31,066 nt of DNA from DASZGI01 sp035938995 (GCF_035938995.1 NZ_DASZGI010000266.1:1-31066); one strand, 5' to 3'; shown: positions 22,580-29,939, counted from the stretch's first letter. Notes: a model not told the origin generated them from the letters alone. Translations and numbers: made by a program.

Positions 22580-23284
22580 ATGGACGAGCTCGCGGACCTG
22601 TCCGGATCGGCATTGCAGAGCGACCAGGGCCTCGGCGATCCACTGAGCGGTGGCGACGGTCAGGGCCTCGGTGACCTGTTCAGCGACCCGCTGAGTGGTG
22701 GCGGCGACCCGGGCGCCGACGACCTTTTTGGCGACCCGCTGAGCGGTGGAGATGACCCGGGCATGGGTGGCTCCCTGGACCCGGCCGCGGGCGGCTTCGA
22801 GCAGGGCAACCCGGAATCCGCCGGCACTCAGCCCGGCCACGCGGGCGGCGGCCAGCAGCACGAGGCAGGCGGCGGGCAACAACACGCGGCGGGCGGCGCG
22901 CAACACCACGAAGCGGGCGGCGGCCAGCAGCACGAGGCAGGTGGCGGCCAGCACGCGGCAAGTGGTGGGCAACAACACTCGGCAGGCGGCCAGCCTCATG
23001 AGGGAGGCGGCGCGTCGATGGATGGCGGCTCCCCCGATGGCCTGCTGGACGACGGCGGACCAGGTATGGGTGGCCTGGACGGTGGTGACGACGGTGGCCT
23101 CTACGACCCGTCGATGGACCTCTCTGGCATGGGCGGCGACGGGTCCGACATGCCGGGCGACTTCGACCCGGGCATGGACCCATCCTCGGACCCCTCCGGG
23201 GGCGGCATGAGCGACGGCGGCTACGGCGGGGGCGACGACGGCTCCTACGACGCGCTTCCGGACCCCTCCGGCATGGACATGTAG
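22580..23284 (+). CDS. His/Gly/Asp-rich tandem-repeat protein, disordered
   Basis: Not recognised as a known family. The 234-residue, strongly acidic protein has three compositional blocks. Residues 20-67: three copies of a 16-residue repeat beginning DPLSGG (positions 20, 36 and 52). Residues ~87-140: a Gly/Ala/Gln tract with His at 87, 94, 102, 109, 110, 118, 125, 133 and 140, spaced about 7-8, in units like AGGGQQHE. Residues 145-234: an Asp/Gly/Met/Ser-rich tail (DPSMD, DPGMD, GYGGGDDGSYD). No signal peptide, membrane helix or Cys. AAGGA lies ~11 nt before the ATG, and the opposite strand gives only shadow frames. It could be a metal-binding or condensate-forming protein; function unknown. 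Confidence 0.75.
   Translation: MDELADLSGSALQSDQGLGDPLSGGDGQGLGDLFSDPLSGGGDPGADDLFGDPLSGGDDPGMGGSLDPAAGGFEQGNPESAGTQPGHAGGGQQHEAGGGQQHAAGGAQHHEAGGGQQHEAGGGQHAASGGQQHSAGGQPHEGGGASMDGGSPDGLLDDGGPGMGGLDGGDDGGLYDPSMDLSGMGGDGSDMPGDFDPGMDPSSDPSGGGMSDGGYGGGDDGSYDALPDPSGMDM
22637..22780 (+). repeat. Three 48-bp in-frame repeats encoding DPLSGG units
   Basis: Three 16-codon units in register within the repeat protein, each starting DPLSGG and two of them ending with DLF-S/G. The repeats are imperfect, so they are selected or old rather than freshly duplicated. Confidence 0.7.
22838..22999 (+). repeat. Degenerate 21-24-bp repeats encoding the periodic His tract
   Basis: About seven units of seven to eight codons, typically E-A-G-G-G-Q-Q-H, with frequent GGCGGC/CAGCAC codons. 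Unit-length variation of one codon suggests repeated slippage. Confidence 0.7.
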
Positions 23285-23469
23285 CAACCGGCACGCCGCG
23301 TCGACTAAGGCAATGTCCCGACAACAGCTCGCCTGGTGAGGAAAGACGACCCGAAAAGCCTGGCAGGACCACATAGCGCCGGTCGAGGCTGCCCAAACCG
23401 TATCCGGCAGCCTCGACATCCGCAGCCGGGGAACCAGATGCCCGCATCCCGCCCAGTTCGCGCTGCGGC

Positions 23470-23481
23470 CGGTGTCTGTAC
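23470..23481 (+). promoter_or_regulatory. CGGTGTCTGTAC motif upstream of the ECF sigma gene
   Basis: This 12-mer, 46 nt before the sigma-factor start, recurs with one change (CGGTGTCTGCAC) upstream of the DHFR-fold gene at 24621-24632. The TGTC core resembles an ECF -35 element, suggesting autoregulation; the -10 partner was not confirmed. Confidence 0.45.
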
Positions 23482-23526
23482 GAGGGTGGAAGTCCGACAG
23501 GCAGCAAGCTGCGGGGAGAAGGTGTC

Positions 23527-24549
23527 GTGAGGGTGAGCGCCTCTAGTGCCGAGTTGATCTCGCGGGCGAGGGCCGGCGACGGCGACGCGTTCCGGGATCT
23601 GACCGAGCCGCACCGCCGGGAGTTGCAGGTGCACTGCTACCGGATGCTCGGGTCCTTACAGGATGCTGAGGACACGGTCCAGGACACGCTGCTGGCCGCC
23701 TGGCAGGGGTTGTCAGGGTACGCCGAACGAGCCTCGCTGCGCACCTGGCTGTACCGGATCGCCACGAACCGGTGTCTCAATGCACTGCGTTCGGCGGGTC
23801 GGCGGCCCGCGAAGGCGTGGAACGTGCCCGCGGTTGAGCCGCCGGAGCCGACCCGGATCGGCGAGGTCGTCTGGCTTGAGCCCTTCCCCGACACGCTGCT
23901 GGAGGGCTCGCTCGGTGCGCCACCCGGCCCGGAGGCCCGCTATGAGCAGAGCGAGGCCGTCAGCCTGGCCTTCGTGACCGCGCTGCAGACCCTGCCGTCC
24001 CGCCAGGTCGCCGTCCTCCTCCTGCGCGACGTCCTCGGATTTCGCGCGAGCGAGGTCGCCGACATGCTGGACGCGAGCGTCGAATCGGTCAACAGCGCCC
24101 TGAAACGGGCGCGCGTCGGCCTGGAGCGCCGACGCGGACCGGCCGGCGGCCGGGAACCCGCCCCCGCTCCCGGCTCGCGCGCCGAGGACGAAATCGTGGC
24201 GAAGTTCGTGCACGCGTGGGAGTCCGCCGATGTAGACGCGCTGGTGACCCTGCTGACCGACGACGTGTTCATGTCGATGCCGCCGATGCCATTCGAATAC
24301 GTGGGCCACGACGTGGTCGCCCGCTTCAGCACCTACCTGTTCGACGCGGGCCGCCGGTTCGACCTAGTGCCGACCCGGGCCAACGGCCAGCCGGCCTTCG
24401 GCGCCTACCTGCGTTCCCCCGGCGGCGCGCGTCACGGGACCGGCCTGTACGTCCTCGCCCTGGCCGGAGACCGCATCTGCGCCCTGACCCGCTTCGACAA
24501 CAGCGTACTGCCATGGTTCGGGCTCCCGCGCTCGCTGCCGGGCCGCTGA
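23527..24549 (+). CDS. ECF sigma factor with C-terminal SnoaL-like domain (SigG/SigJ type)
   Basis: The 340-residue protein carries sigma region 2 (FRDLTEPHRRELQVHCYRMLGSLQDAEDTVQDTLLAAWQ, ~22-60, with RTWLYRIATNRCLNAL), region 4 (LQTLPSRQVAVLLLRDVLGFRASEVADMLDASVESVNSALKRAR, ~150-197) and a SnoaL-like tail (~215-335, FVHAWESADVDALVTLLTDDVFMSMPPMPFEYVGHDVVARF). This is the layout of the SigG/ECF56-like sigma factors of actinobacteria, where the tail controls activity in place of a separate anti-sigma factor. Start at GTG with GGGGAGAAGG upstream. The downstream DHFR-fold gene shares a promoter-like motif and is a probable target. Confidence 0.93.
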   Translation: MRVSASSAELISRARAGDGDAFRDLTEPHRRELQVHCYRMLGSLQDAEDTVQDTLLAAWQGLSGYAERASLRTWLYRIATNRCLNALRSAGRRPAKAWNVPAVEPPEPTRIGEVVWLEPFPDTLLEGSLGAPPGPEARYEQSEAVSLAFVTALQTLPSRQVAVLLLRDVLGFRASEVADMLDASVESVNSALKRARVGLERRRGPAGGREPAPAPGSRAEDEIVAKFVHAWESADVDALVTLLTDDVFMSMPPMPFEYVGHDVVARFSTYLFDAGRRFDLVPTRANGQPAFGAYLRSPGGARHGTGLYVLALAGDRICALTRFDNSVLPWFGLPRSLPGR

Positions 24550-24620
24550 CCCGATCCCCTATTTGACACCGGCCGGGCAGAGAATTGGGCGCTTCCCGGC
24601 CGCCCGGTCCAGCGGCGCCG

Positions 24621-24632
24621 CGGTGTCTGCAC
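24621..24632 (+). promoter_or_regulatory. CGGTGTCTGCAC motif upstream of the DHFR-fold gene
   Basis: Matches 11 of 12 bases of the motif ahead of the ECF sigma-factor gene, 37 nt before the DHFR-fold start. Interpreted as a possible target of that sigma factor. Confidence 0.45.
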
Positions 24633-24669
24633 CGATGACGGTCAGAACACCGAGGAAAGGTGACCGACA

Positions 24670-25248
24670 ATGGGAAAGATCGTGATCTCGACCAACATGT
24701 CGCTCGACGGCGTCGTCGAGGACCCGGACGGCAAGGAGGGAACCCGGCGCGGCGGCTGGTTCGGCCAGTCCCTGGGCGCGGACTACGACGCGTGGGCGAG
24801 GGTTTTCGCCGACGAGGCGCTGGGCGCCGAGGCCATCCTGCTGGGGCGGCGCAGCGACGAGTGGTTCGCCGAGCGGTGGCAGTCCCGCGACGGCGAGTGG
24901 GCGGACAAGCTGAACGCCATGCCCAAGTACGTGGTGTCCGACACTCTGGCCGAGCCCGTGTGGTCCAACGGGACGGTCCTCAAGGGCGACGTGGTGGGCG
25001 AAGTCTCAAGGCTGAAGAAGGAGATCGGCGGCGAGATCCTGGTGTACGCGAGCTACCGGCTCGTGCACACGCTGATCGAGCACGACCTCGTCGACGAGCT
25101 GCGGATGTTCATCCTTCCGGTTCTGGTCGGAGACGGCCGACGCCTGTTCGGCGAGACCGGCAGCCAGAAGCCGCTGCGGCTGATCCGCACGAGCACCGTC
25201 GGCAACGGTCTGACCTTCGTCAGCTACGAGGTCGTCCGAGACGCCTGA
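24670..25248 (+). CDS. Dihydrofolate-reductase/RibD C-terminal-domain-family protein
   Basis: The 192-residue protein fits the DHFR/RibD-C fold family: MGKIVISTNMSLDGVVEDPDG (~1-21), AEAILLGRRSDEWFAERW, PKYVVSDTLAEPVWSNGTVLKGD, GEILVYASYRLVHTLIEHDLVDELRMFILPVLVGDGRRLF and a final strand GLTFVSYEVV. These actinobacterial proteins are often annotated deaminase/reductase; the NADPH site fold is retained, but the substrate is generally unknown and not proven to be dihydrofolate. GGAAAGG sits ~8 nt before the ATG. It lies downstream of the ECF sigma gene and shares its upstream motif. Confidence 0.92.
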   Translation: MGKIVISTNMSLDGVVEDPDGKEGTRRGGWFGQSLGADYDAWARVFADEALGAEAILLGRRSDEWFAERWQSRDGEWADKLNAMPKYVVSDTLAEPVWSNGTVLKGDVVGEVSRLKKEIGGEILVYASYRLVHTLIEHDLVDELRMFILPVLVGDGRRLFGETGSQKPLRLIRTSTVGNGLTFVSYEVVRDA

Positions 25249-25406
25249 CCCACGGCGCCGGTCGCGCAATCCCCAACCCTCGCCTCCGGTGCCACGTTCC
25301 AGCCGATCTCCGGCATTGCGCTGACCTTAGGCCTGATCAGAATGCTCATCCATCCCGAGACGGCCGACTGGTACCCCTCGTGGGCCGGAGACGTGTATAC
25401 GCGGTT

Positions 25407-25435
25407 CGGGAGGCGCCACACCTGGGCGCCTCCCG
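25407..25435. terminator. Strong bidirectional terminator hairpin
   Basis: Perfect 11-bp stem (CGGGAGGCGCC/GGCGCCTCCCG) with a 7-nt loop between the convergent DHFR-fold gene (plus) and the hydrolase-like gene (minus). Confidence 0.75.
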
Positions 25436-25487
25436 GGCCGTCGGCTACGTGCTCGACACCTGGAGGCCTCAGCGAGCATCCGAGCGC

Positions 25488-25940
25488 CTAATCGGCATAA
25501 GCAGGCGCGGCACGCTTGCGCAGAAACCATGCGACCGCTGCGACGACGTCCCCTGGATCGTTCGCGGGCAGGACCATCACCGGGCACGACAGCTTCGCGA
25601 CGTCGGACCGCACGGCGCCGTCGAACGGTATGTCGATCGCGACGACCGCGGTCACCCGTTGGGGATAGCGGTATGCAGCAGCCAAGGCGGCCAGGCCCAT
25701 CTCGCCATACCCGACCAGCACACAGCGGCGTGGGCTGTCCGCGCGCCCCAGCAACTCGGCGACCCGATACGTAGCCTGACGGGGGCCACATGACGACTCC
25801 GGCCCGGCGTCGTGTAGCTGCCAGCCCATCGCAACGCACAGCTCGGCAAGCTCACCGCGCCGGGGACCGTCGTTCAGAAGTACGAGGGCTTTCGCCGCGG
25901 TCCGAACGTCGTCCCCGGCGGACGTGAGTTTGGTCGCCAT
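25488..25940 (-). CDS. Alpha/beta-hydrolase-like protein lacking the nucleophilic serine
   Basis: The 150-residue protein has a small alpha/beta-hydrolase-like fold: a first strand (AAKALVLLNDGP), the nucleophile-elbow position RCVLVGYGEMGLAALAAAYRYPQRVTAVVAIDIPF (~70-105) and a late strand CPVMVLPANDPGDVVAAVAWFLRK. The elbow reads G-Y-G-E-M-G where G-x-S-x-G would be expected, so classical Ser hydrolysis is unlikely. It is about half the usual length. Start is the ATG (MATKLTSAG) just inside a duplicated promoter segment also found upstream of the ricin-like gene. Divergent from the SARP gene, its probable activator. Function unknown. Confidence 0.7.
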   Translation of the reverse strand: MATKLTSAGDDVRTAAKALVLLNDGPRRGELAELCVAMGWQLHDAGPESSCGPRQATYRVAELLGRADSPRRCVLVGYGEMGLAALAAAYRYPQRVTAVVAIDIPFDGAVRSDVAKLSCPVMVLPANDPGDVVAAVAWFLRKRAAPAYAD

Positions 25941-25944
25941 GGGC

Positions 25945-26015
25945 TGCGACTCTTGCAGCGGCCGTTTGCACTCTGGTTGCCGTCCGGTTGCCCACGACCG
26001 CCGTAGGATCACCGT
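25945..26015 (-). repeat. Dispersed promoter repeat, copy 1
   Basis: This minus-strand segment, including the start-codon context downstream to ~25920, is closely similar to 29639-29711: shared blocks include GGGCAACCGGACGGCAACC and CAAACGGCC, and the homology reaches ATGGCG.CCAAA at the start codon. It holds three heptamer repeats (next entry) and looks like an ancient duplication of one regulatory region. Confidence 0.8.
25964..25992 (-). promoter_or_regulatory. Triple heptamer repeat, candidate SARP binding site
   Basis: On the minus strand GGCAACC-N4-GGCAACC-N4-TGCAAAC (25992-25964), i.e. three heptamers at an exact 11-bp period, the classical spacing of SARP operators. A -10-like CAAGAGT starts 8 nt after the last repeat, and the hydrolase ATG follows shortly after it. 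The SARP gene is immediately divergent. Confidence 0.65.
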
Positions 26016-26084
26016 GCGTGCAAGGTCTGTCGCCTGGTGTCGGACACCGCGCTCATGATGGGAAGGCAGGCCGAAGGGGGGACC

Positions 26085-28913
26085 GTGGACGAGCGGGAGG
26101 GGCAGGGCGCGGTCGAGTTCCGCGTCCTCGGGGCGATCGAAGTCATCGTGAACGGGCGCACGGTGCACCTGGGACCGCCGAAGCGGCGGCTGCTCCTGGC
26201 GCTGCTCGCGCTGGAATGTCAGCACGCTGTATCGGTTGACCGTCTCGTCGACCTGATGTGGGACGACCCGCCGCAAGCGGCCCGGCGGGTCGTGTTCGCG
26301 CACATCGCCAGGCTGCGCGCGGCATTGGCGGGCGCCGCCGCGTGCGGAGTGGAGCTGCTGAGCACCCCGTCGGGATACGTCCTGCGGGTGGATTCCGCCC
26401 AGGTGGACGCGCACCGATTCCAGCGCCAAGTCGCCGCCGCCACGGGCGTTGCCGACCCGTTGGCGCGAGCGCGGCTGTTGGGCGAGGCGCTGGAGCTTTG
26501 GCAGGGATCTGCCCTGGAGGATCCAGCCACGGGACCTGGTGCGCGGAACCTTGCGCGGGGTCTGGAGAACCTTCGGCTCAGCGCCATGGAACAGCGCATC
26601 GCAGCGGAGCTGGCCGCCGGGCGACACCCAGCCGTGGTCGCCGAGCTGACGCAGTTGGTCGCGCAGCACCCGGTGCGGGAGCAACTGGTCGGGCAGCTGA
26701 TGCTCGCGCTGTACCGGTGTGGCGATATCAGTGCGGCATTGCAGGTCTACCGGCGTGCCCGGGCCGATCTCGCCACGCAACTGGGTGTCGATCCCGGTAG
26801 CGAGCTGACCGCTCTGCACTCGTCCCTGCTGCGTCGGGATCCCTCGCTGGCCGCGCCGCCGCCCGCCGCCATCGCGCAGCAAGAGTCGAGCGCACCGGAT
26901 CCGGCGCCGCGACAGCTTCCCGCGTCCATCCGGCATTTCACCGGCCGCGCCGATCAGCTCAAGCTGCTGCACGACCTGCTGGGCAATGGGGACGCGGGCG
27001 GCAGCGTACTCGCAGCGGTGGTGATCAGCGGCACGGCCGGTGTCGGCAAGACGGCGCTGGCGGTGCATTTCTCGCATCAGGCGGCTCACCGATTCCCCGA
27101 CGGCCAGCTCTATGTGAATCTGCGCGGCTTCGATCCCGCCGCTCGCCCGCTGCATCCAGCGGCCGCTGCGCGCCTGTTCCTGGACGCGCTCGGCGTTCCG
27201 CCCGCGCGCATCCCGGCAGACTCAGACGCCTGCCTTGCCATGTACCGCAGCCGCCTGGCCGATACCCGTACTCTGATCGTGCTCGACAACGCCCGCGATG
27301 CCGAACAGGTCAGGCCCCTGCTGCTTGGCGCGCCGCGTTGCCTGGTCCTGGTCACCAGCCGCGACCGGCTGAGCGGCCTCGTGGCCCTCGACGGCGCACT
27401 CCCACTCGCCCTCGACCTGCTCACGCTCGACGAGGCGCGCGAACTGCTGGCAGCGCGGCTGGGCGCCGAACGCCTCGCCCCCGAGCGGCAAGCGGCCGAA
27501 GAACTCATCGAGTTGTGCGCCCGCCTGCCGCTCGCGCTGAACCTCGCCCTCGCACGCGCCGTCGCCAGCGCCGGCACCCCACTCAGCACCCTGACAGAGC
27601 AGCTGCGCGACACCCGCCGTCGTCTGGACCTTCTCTCAGCCGGGGAGGCCGCCGCGGACGTGCGTGCCGTGCTGTCCTGGTCCTACTACGCCGTGGACGC
27701 CTCGACCGCCCGCGCCTTTCGTTTCCTGGGCCTGCATCCCGGCCCTGATATCACCGCCGCGGCGGCCGCAAGTCTCGCGGGACTCCCGCACGAACAGACA
27801 CGCGCCGCTTTGGAGCAGCTCAGTCGCGCCCACCTGCTGATCGAATCCGCTCCCGGCCGTTACGTCTTTCACGACTTGCTGCGCGCCTACGCCCGTGAGC
27901 GCGTCCTGAGCGACGACACCGACGATGACCGGCAAGCAGCCAGACATCGAATGTTCGACTACTACCTGCACACCGCCCACGCCGCCTCGATACTGCTCAA
28001 CCCACACCGGCAGCCGATCACGCTGTCCAAACCGTGCATCGGAGCCTTACCCGACCACCCCGCAGACCACGACGAAGCGTTGAACTGGTTCACCGACGAG
28101 CAATCCGTGCTCGTCGCGATCACGCAGTGCGCCGCGGAGACCGGGTTCCCGGACCACTCCTGGCAGCTGGCCTGGACGTGCACGACCTTCTTCGAACGAC
28201 GCGGCCGCTGGCAGGACCTGGCCACCGTGCAGAACGTCGCCCTCGACGCCGCGCGGCGAGTCGGCAATCAGGACGGCCGCGCCAACGCGCACTACGGCCT
28301 CGCCCGCGCGTACAGTCGACTGGGCCGCCTCGACGAGGCCCACACGAACTTCCTGGGCGCCATCGAGCTGTTCCGCGACCTCGGCGACCGAATCCGGCAG
28401 GCGCGCACCCACCTGGGTCTGGCGTGGATCCGCGACCTGCAAGGCTGCGCCGACGACTCGCTCGACCACGCCAGACAGGCCTACGAACTCGCCCGCACCA
28501 CCGAGAACCAGGCCATCCAGGCCAATGCCCTCAACGCCATGGGCTGGTACCACGCCCAGCTCGGCGACGGCCGCCAGGCGCTCCTGCACTGCCGGCAAGC
28601 CCTCACGCTCCAGCAACAGCTCGGCGACCGCAACGGCCAGGCCACCACCTGGGACAGCCTGGGTTACGCATGCCATCTCGTCGGCCAGTACGAGGAGGCA
28701 CTCGTCTGCTACCGAAACGCCCTCGACCTCTACAGCGGCCTCGGCGACCGTTACAACGAAGCGGACACCTTGACTCATCTGGCAGAAACCCACCAAGCCG
28801 TCGGCAACACGGCCGCCGCGCAGGATGCATGGCACAACGCGCTCAGCATCCTCGACGTCCTTCAACATCCGCATGCAGATCGCGTCCGAGCCCGACTGGT
28901 CCGCACAGCGTGA
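26085..28913 (+). CDS. AfsR-type SARP regulator (wHTH-BTAD-NB-ARC-TPR)
   Basis: The ~942-residue regulator has an OmpR-like winged helix (~10-100, EFRVLGAIEVIVNGRTVHLGPPKRRLLLALLAL...SVDRLVDLMWDD), a bacterial transcriptional activation domain (~105-250, ALELWQGSALED, LMLALYRCGDISAALQVYRRARADLATQLGVDPGSEL), an NB-ARC ATPase (P-loop GTAGVGKTALAVHF ~316, Walker B LIVLDNARD) and C-terminal TPRs (~690-940, repeated GLARAYSRLGRLDEA, LGYACHLVGQYEEALVCYRNAL). Such proteins activate secondary-metabolism or developmental genes by binding heptamer direct repeats at 11-bp period. Start GTG chosen for AAGGGGGG just upstream; an upstream GTG at 26037 is possible. Two matching operators flank it. Followed by a terminator hairpin. 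Confidence 0.93.
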   Translation: MDEREGQGAVEFRVLGAIEVIVNGRTVHLGPPKRRLLLALLALECQHAVSVDRLVDLMWDDPPQAARRVVFAHIARLRAALAGAAACGVELLSTPSGYVLRVDSAQVDAHRFQRQVAAATGVADPLARARLLGEALELWQGSALEDPATGPGARNLARGLENLRLSAMEQRIAAELAAGRHPAVVAELTQLVAQHPVREQLVGQLMLALYRCGDISAALQVYRRARADLATQLGVDPGSELTALHSSLLRRDPSLAAPPPAAIAQQESSAPDPAPRQLPASIRHFTGRADQLKLLHDLLGNGDAGGSVLAAVVISGTAGVGKTALAVHFSHQAAHRFPDGQLYVNLRGFDPAARPLHPAAAARLFLDALGVPPARIPADSDACLAMYRSRLADTRTLIVLDNARDAEQVRPLLLGAPRCLVLVTSRDRLSGLVALDGALPLALDLLTLDEARELLAARLGAERLAPERQAAEELIELCARLPLALNLALARAVASAGTPLSTLTEQLRDTRRRLDLLSAGEAAADVRAVLSWSYYAVDASTARAFRFLGLHPGPDITAAAAASLAGLPHEQTRAALEQLSRAHLLIESAPGRYVFHDLLRAYARERVLSDDTDDDRQAARHRMFDYYLHTAHAASILLNPHRQPITLSKPCIGALPDHPADHDEALNWFTDEQSVLVAITQCAAETGFPDHSWQLAWTCTTFFERRGRWQDLATVQNVALDAARRVGNQDGRANAHYGLARAYSRLGRLDEAHTNFLGAIELFRDLGDRIRQARTHLGLAWIRDLQGCADDSLDHARQAYELARTTENQAIQANALNAMGWYHAQLGDGRQALLHCRQALTLQQQLGDRNGQATTWDSLGYACHLVGQYEEALVCYRNALDLYSGLGDRYNEADTLTHLAETHQAVGNTAAAQDAWHNALSILDVLQHPHADRVRARLVRTA

Positions 28914-28928
28914 GTCGGGCCAAGGACA

Positions 28929-28945
28929 GGCGGTTTCCAACCGCC
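28929..28945 (+). terminator. Terminator hairpin after the SARP gene
   Basis: Perfect 7-bp stem GGCGGTT/AACCGCC with a 3-nt loop, 16 nt past the SARP stop codon. Confidence 0.6.
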
Positions 28946-28987
28946 CGGACAGCACAGTTGGCGACCCCACTTGCCGGGCCACCATGA

Positions 28988-29020
28988 CCAGCGTCTGGAC
29001 CGATTCGGCCCAGACGCTGG
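28988..29020. terminator. Terminator hairpin between convergent genes
   Basis: Perfect 11-bp stem CCAGCGTCTGG/CCAGACGCTGG with an 11-nt loop, 18 nt past the stop of the minus-strand ricin-like gene; it may act in both directions. Confidence 0.7.
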
Positions 29021-29037
29021 ATCAGGCGGACCACCAG

Positions 29038-29550
29038 TCAGCCGACCTGGCGATACACCCACCACGGTCCGGCCTGGCTGCAGCGCTGAAGCTCCAGCGT
29101 CGGCTCGCCGGCTCCATTGACCGCGCCGATGCCCACGCATAGTCCGGTAGCACGGTTGACGATATGCACCCGGCCGGTCCACGGCCCGGGAGCCGCGACA
29201 TTTCCCCACTCCGAATAGCCGTTGTACCCACACGCCCCCTGAACGACGGGGTCGCCGATCCGTGCCGCGCCACCGGTCACCATGCACAGACCGGACTCGG
29301 CGTTGACGCTCCAACTCCACGGGTTGGCTACTACGTTCGTGACCCATACCTGGGAGGCGCGGCCCGCCCAGGACGTCGTGGCCAGGGTCTGCCACACAGT
29401 CGTGCCAAGCGAATCCACGGCGAGCCCGGTGGAATCCCATTCGATCTCGTAACTCGGACCAGAGGCCGCCCTGGCGGCTGTCGGCGGCCCGGCAACCAGG
29501 CCGACGACGGCCGCAAGCATGACCAGTAACGGTCCGACGCGTGTGCGCAC
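29038..29550 (-). CDS. Small secreted ricin-type (beta-trefoil-like) protein
   Basis: The 170-residue precursor starts at a GTG (VRTRVGPLLVML) with GAGGGG 6 nt upstream; it has a clear signal peptide, cleaved after about residue 28 (PPTAARA). The mature ~140 residues contain two related units with SGLCMVTGG...DPVVQGAC and TGLCVGIGA...PTLELQRC plus WQTLA, W.VTNVV, W.V, typical of ricin-B/beta-trefoil-like domains and with four paired-looking Cys. Ligand could be a sugar, but is unknown. The transcript probably begins ~85 nt upstream, in the duplicated SARP-type promoter (29639-29711). In-frame ATG at 29634 would give a long, atypical N-terminus. Confidence 0.72.
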   Translation of the reverse strand: MRTRVGPLLVMLAAVVGLVAGPPTAARAASGPSYEIEWDSTGLAVDSLGTTVWQTLATTSWAGRASQVWVTNVVANPWSWSVNAESGLCMVTGGAARIGDPVVQGACGYNGYSEWGNVAAPGPWTGRVHIVNRATGLCVGIGAVNGAGEPTLELQRCSQAGPWWVYRQVG

Positions 29551-29638
29551 TATGTTCCCCTCGTAGGTGACACGACCATCTCCGTCGCCACGGCCCGTAC
29601 GTCGCGCCAGGCGAACGTGAGATTTGGCCGCCATAGAC

Positions 29639-29711
29639 CGCGACTCTCGCAGTGGCCGTTTGCTCTTTGGTTGCCGTCCGGTTGCCCAGAACAGCCGCAG
29701 GATCGCTTCGC
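29639..29711 (-). repeat. Dispersed promoter repeat, copy 2
   Basis: Counterpart of 25945-26015 in the same orientation, upstream of the ricin-like gene. The similarity continues through ATGGCGGCCAAA at 29634 but coding downstream is unrelated, so only the promoter and first codons were duplicated. Confidence 0.8.
29658..29686 (-). promoter_or_regulatory. Triple heptamer repeat, second candidate SARP binding site
   Basis: On the minus strand GGCAACC-N4-GGCAACC-N4-AGCAAAC (29686-29658) at 11-bp period, with CGAGAGT 8 nt after the last repeat as the -10 position. Identical plan to copy 1 at 25964-25992. Confidence 0.65.
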
Positions 29712-29797
29712 GGCGCAGACTCCGTCGTCCCGGGTAGGGCAATGCGTCGACTGAAGAAGGTGGAGTCGGCGGCGCGGTCGTCTACGCCGCTTTAGCG

Positions 29798-29809
29798 TGT
29801 ACATGTACA
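29798..29809. promoter_or_regulatory. Palindrome TGTACATGTACA, candidate operator
   Basis: Perfect 12-bp palindrome in the divergent region, about 110 nt upstream of the MBL promoter -35 and 110 nt upstream of the SARP-type repeats. Binding partner unknown. Confidence 0.4.
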
Positions 29810-29910
29810 GCGGTCTTCGTTCTGTCTGGCCGTCCGGGTGACGATTCGGCCGCGGAGATCGCTTCGCACGATGGTCGCGCAACGACCGGGCGATCGCATC
29901 GCGAATTTAC

Positions 29911-29939
29911 TTGCTTGCGCACCTAAATAATTCTACGCT
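29911..29939 (+). promoter_or_regulatory. Promoter of the MBL-fold gene
   Basis: TTGCTT (29911-29916), 17-bp spacer, TACGCT (29934-29939), embedded in the most AT-rich stretch of this end of the window. Predicted start ~29946 gives a ~70-nt leader to the ATG at 30018. Confidence 0.5.

Noticed and set aside
22466..23419. 317-residue minus-strand frame opposite the repeat protein, with hydrophobic VLLAAAR repeats
   Set aside because: Its repeats are the mirror of the plus-strand repeat; no start site or family, while the plus-strand gene has an SD and sensible composition.
25488..27155. 555-residue minus-strand frame running through the SARP gene
   Set aside because: Everything upstream of 25940 is antisense to the SARP N-terminus; only the final 150 residues form the hydrolase-like protein.
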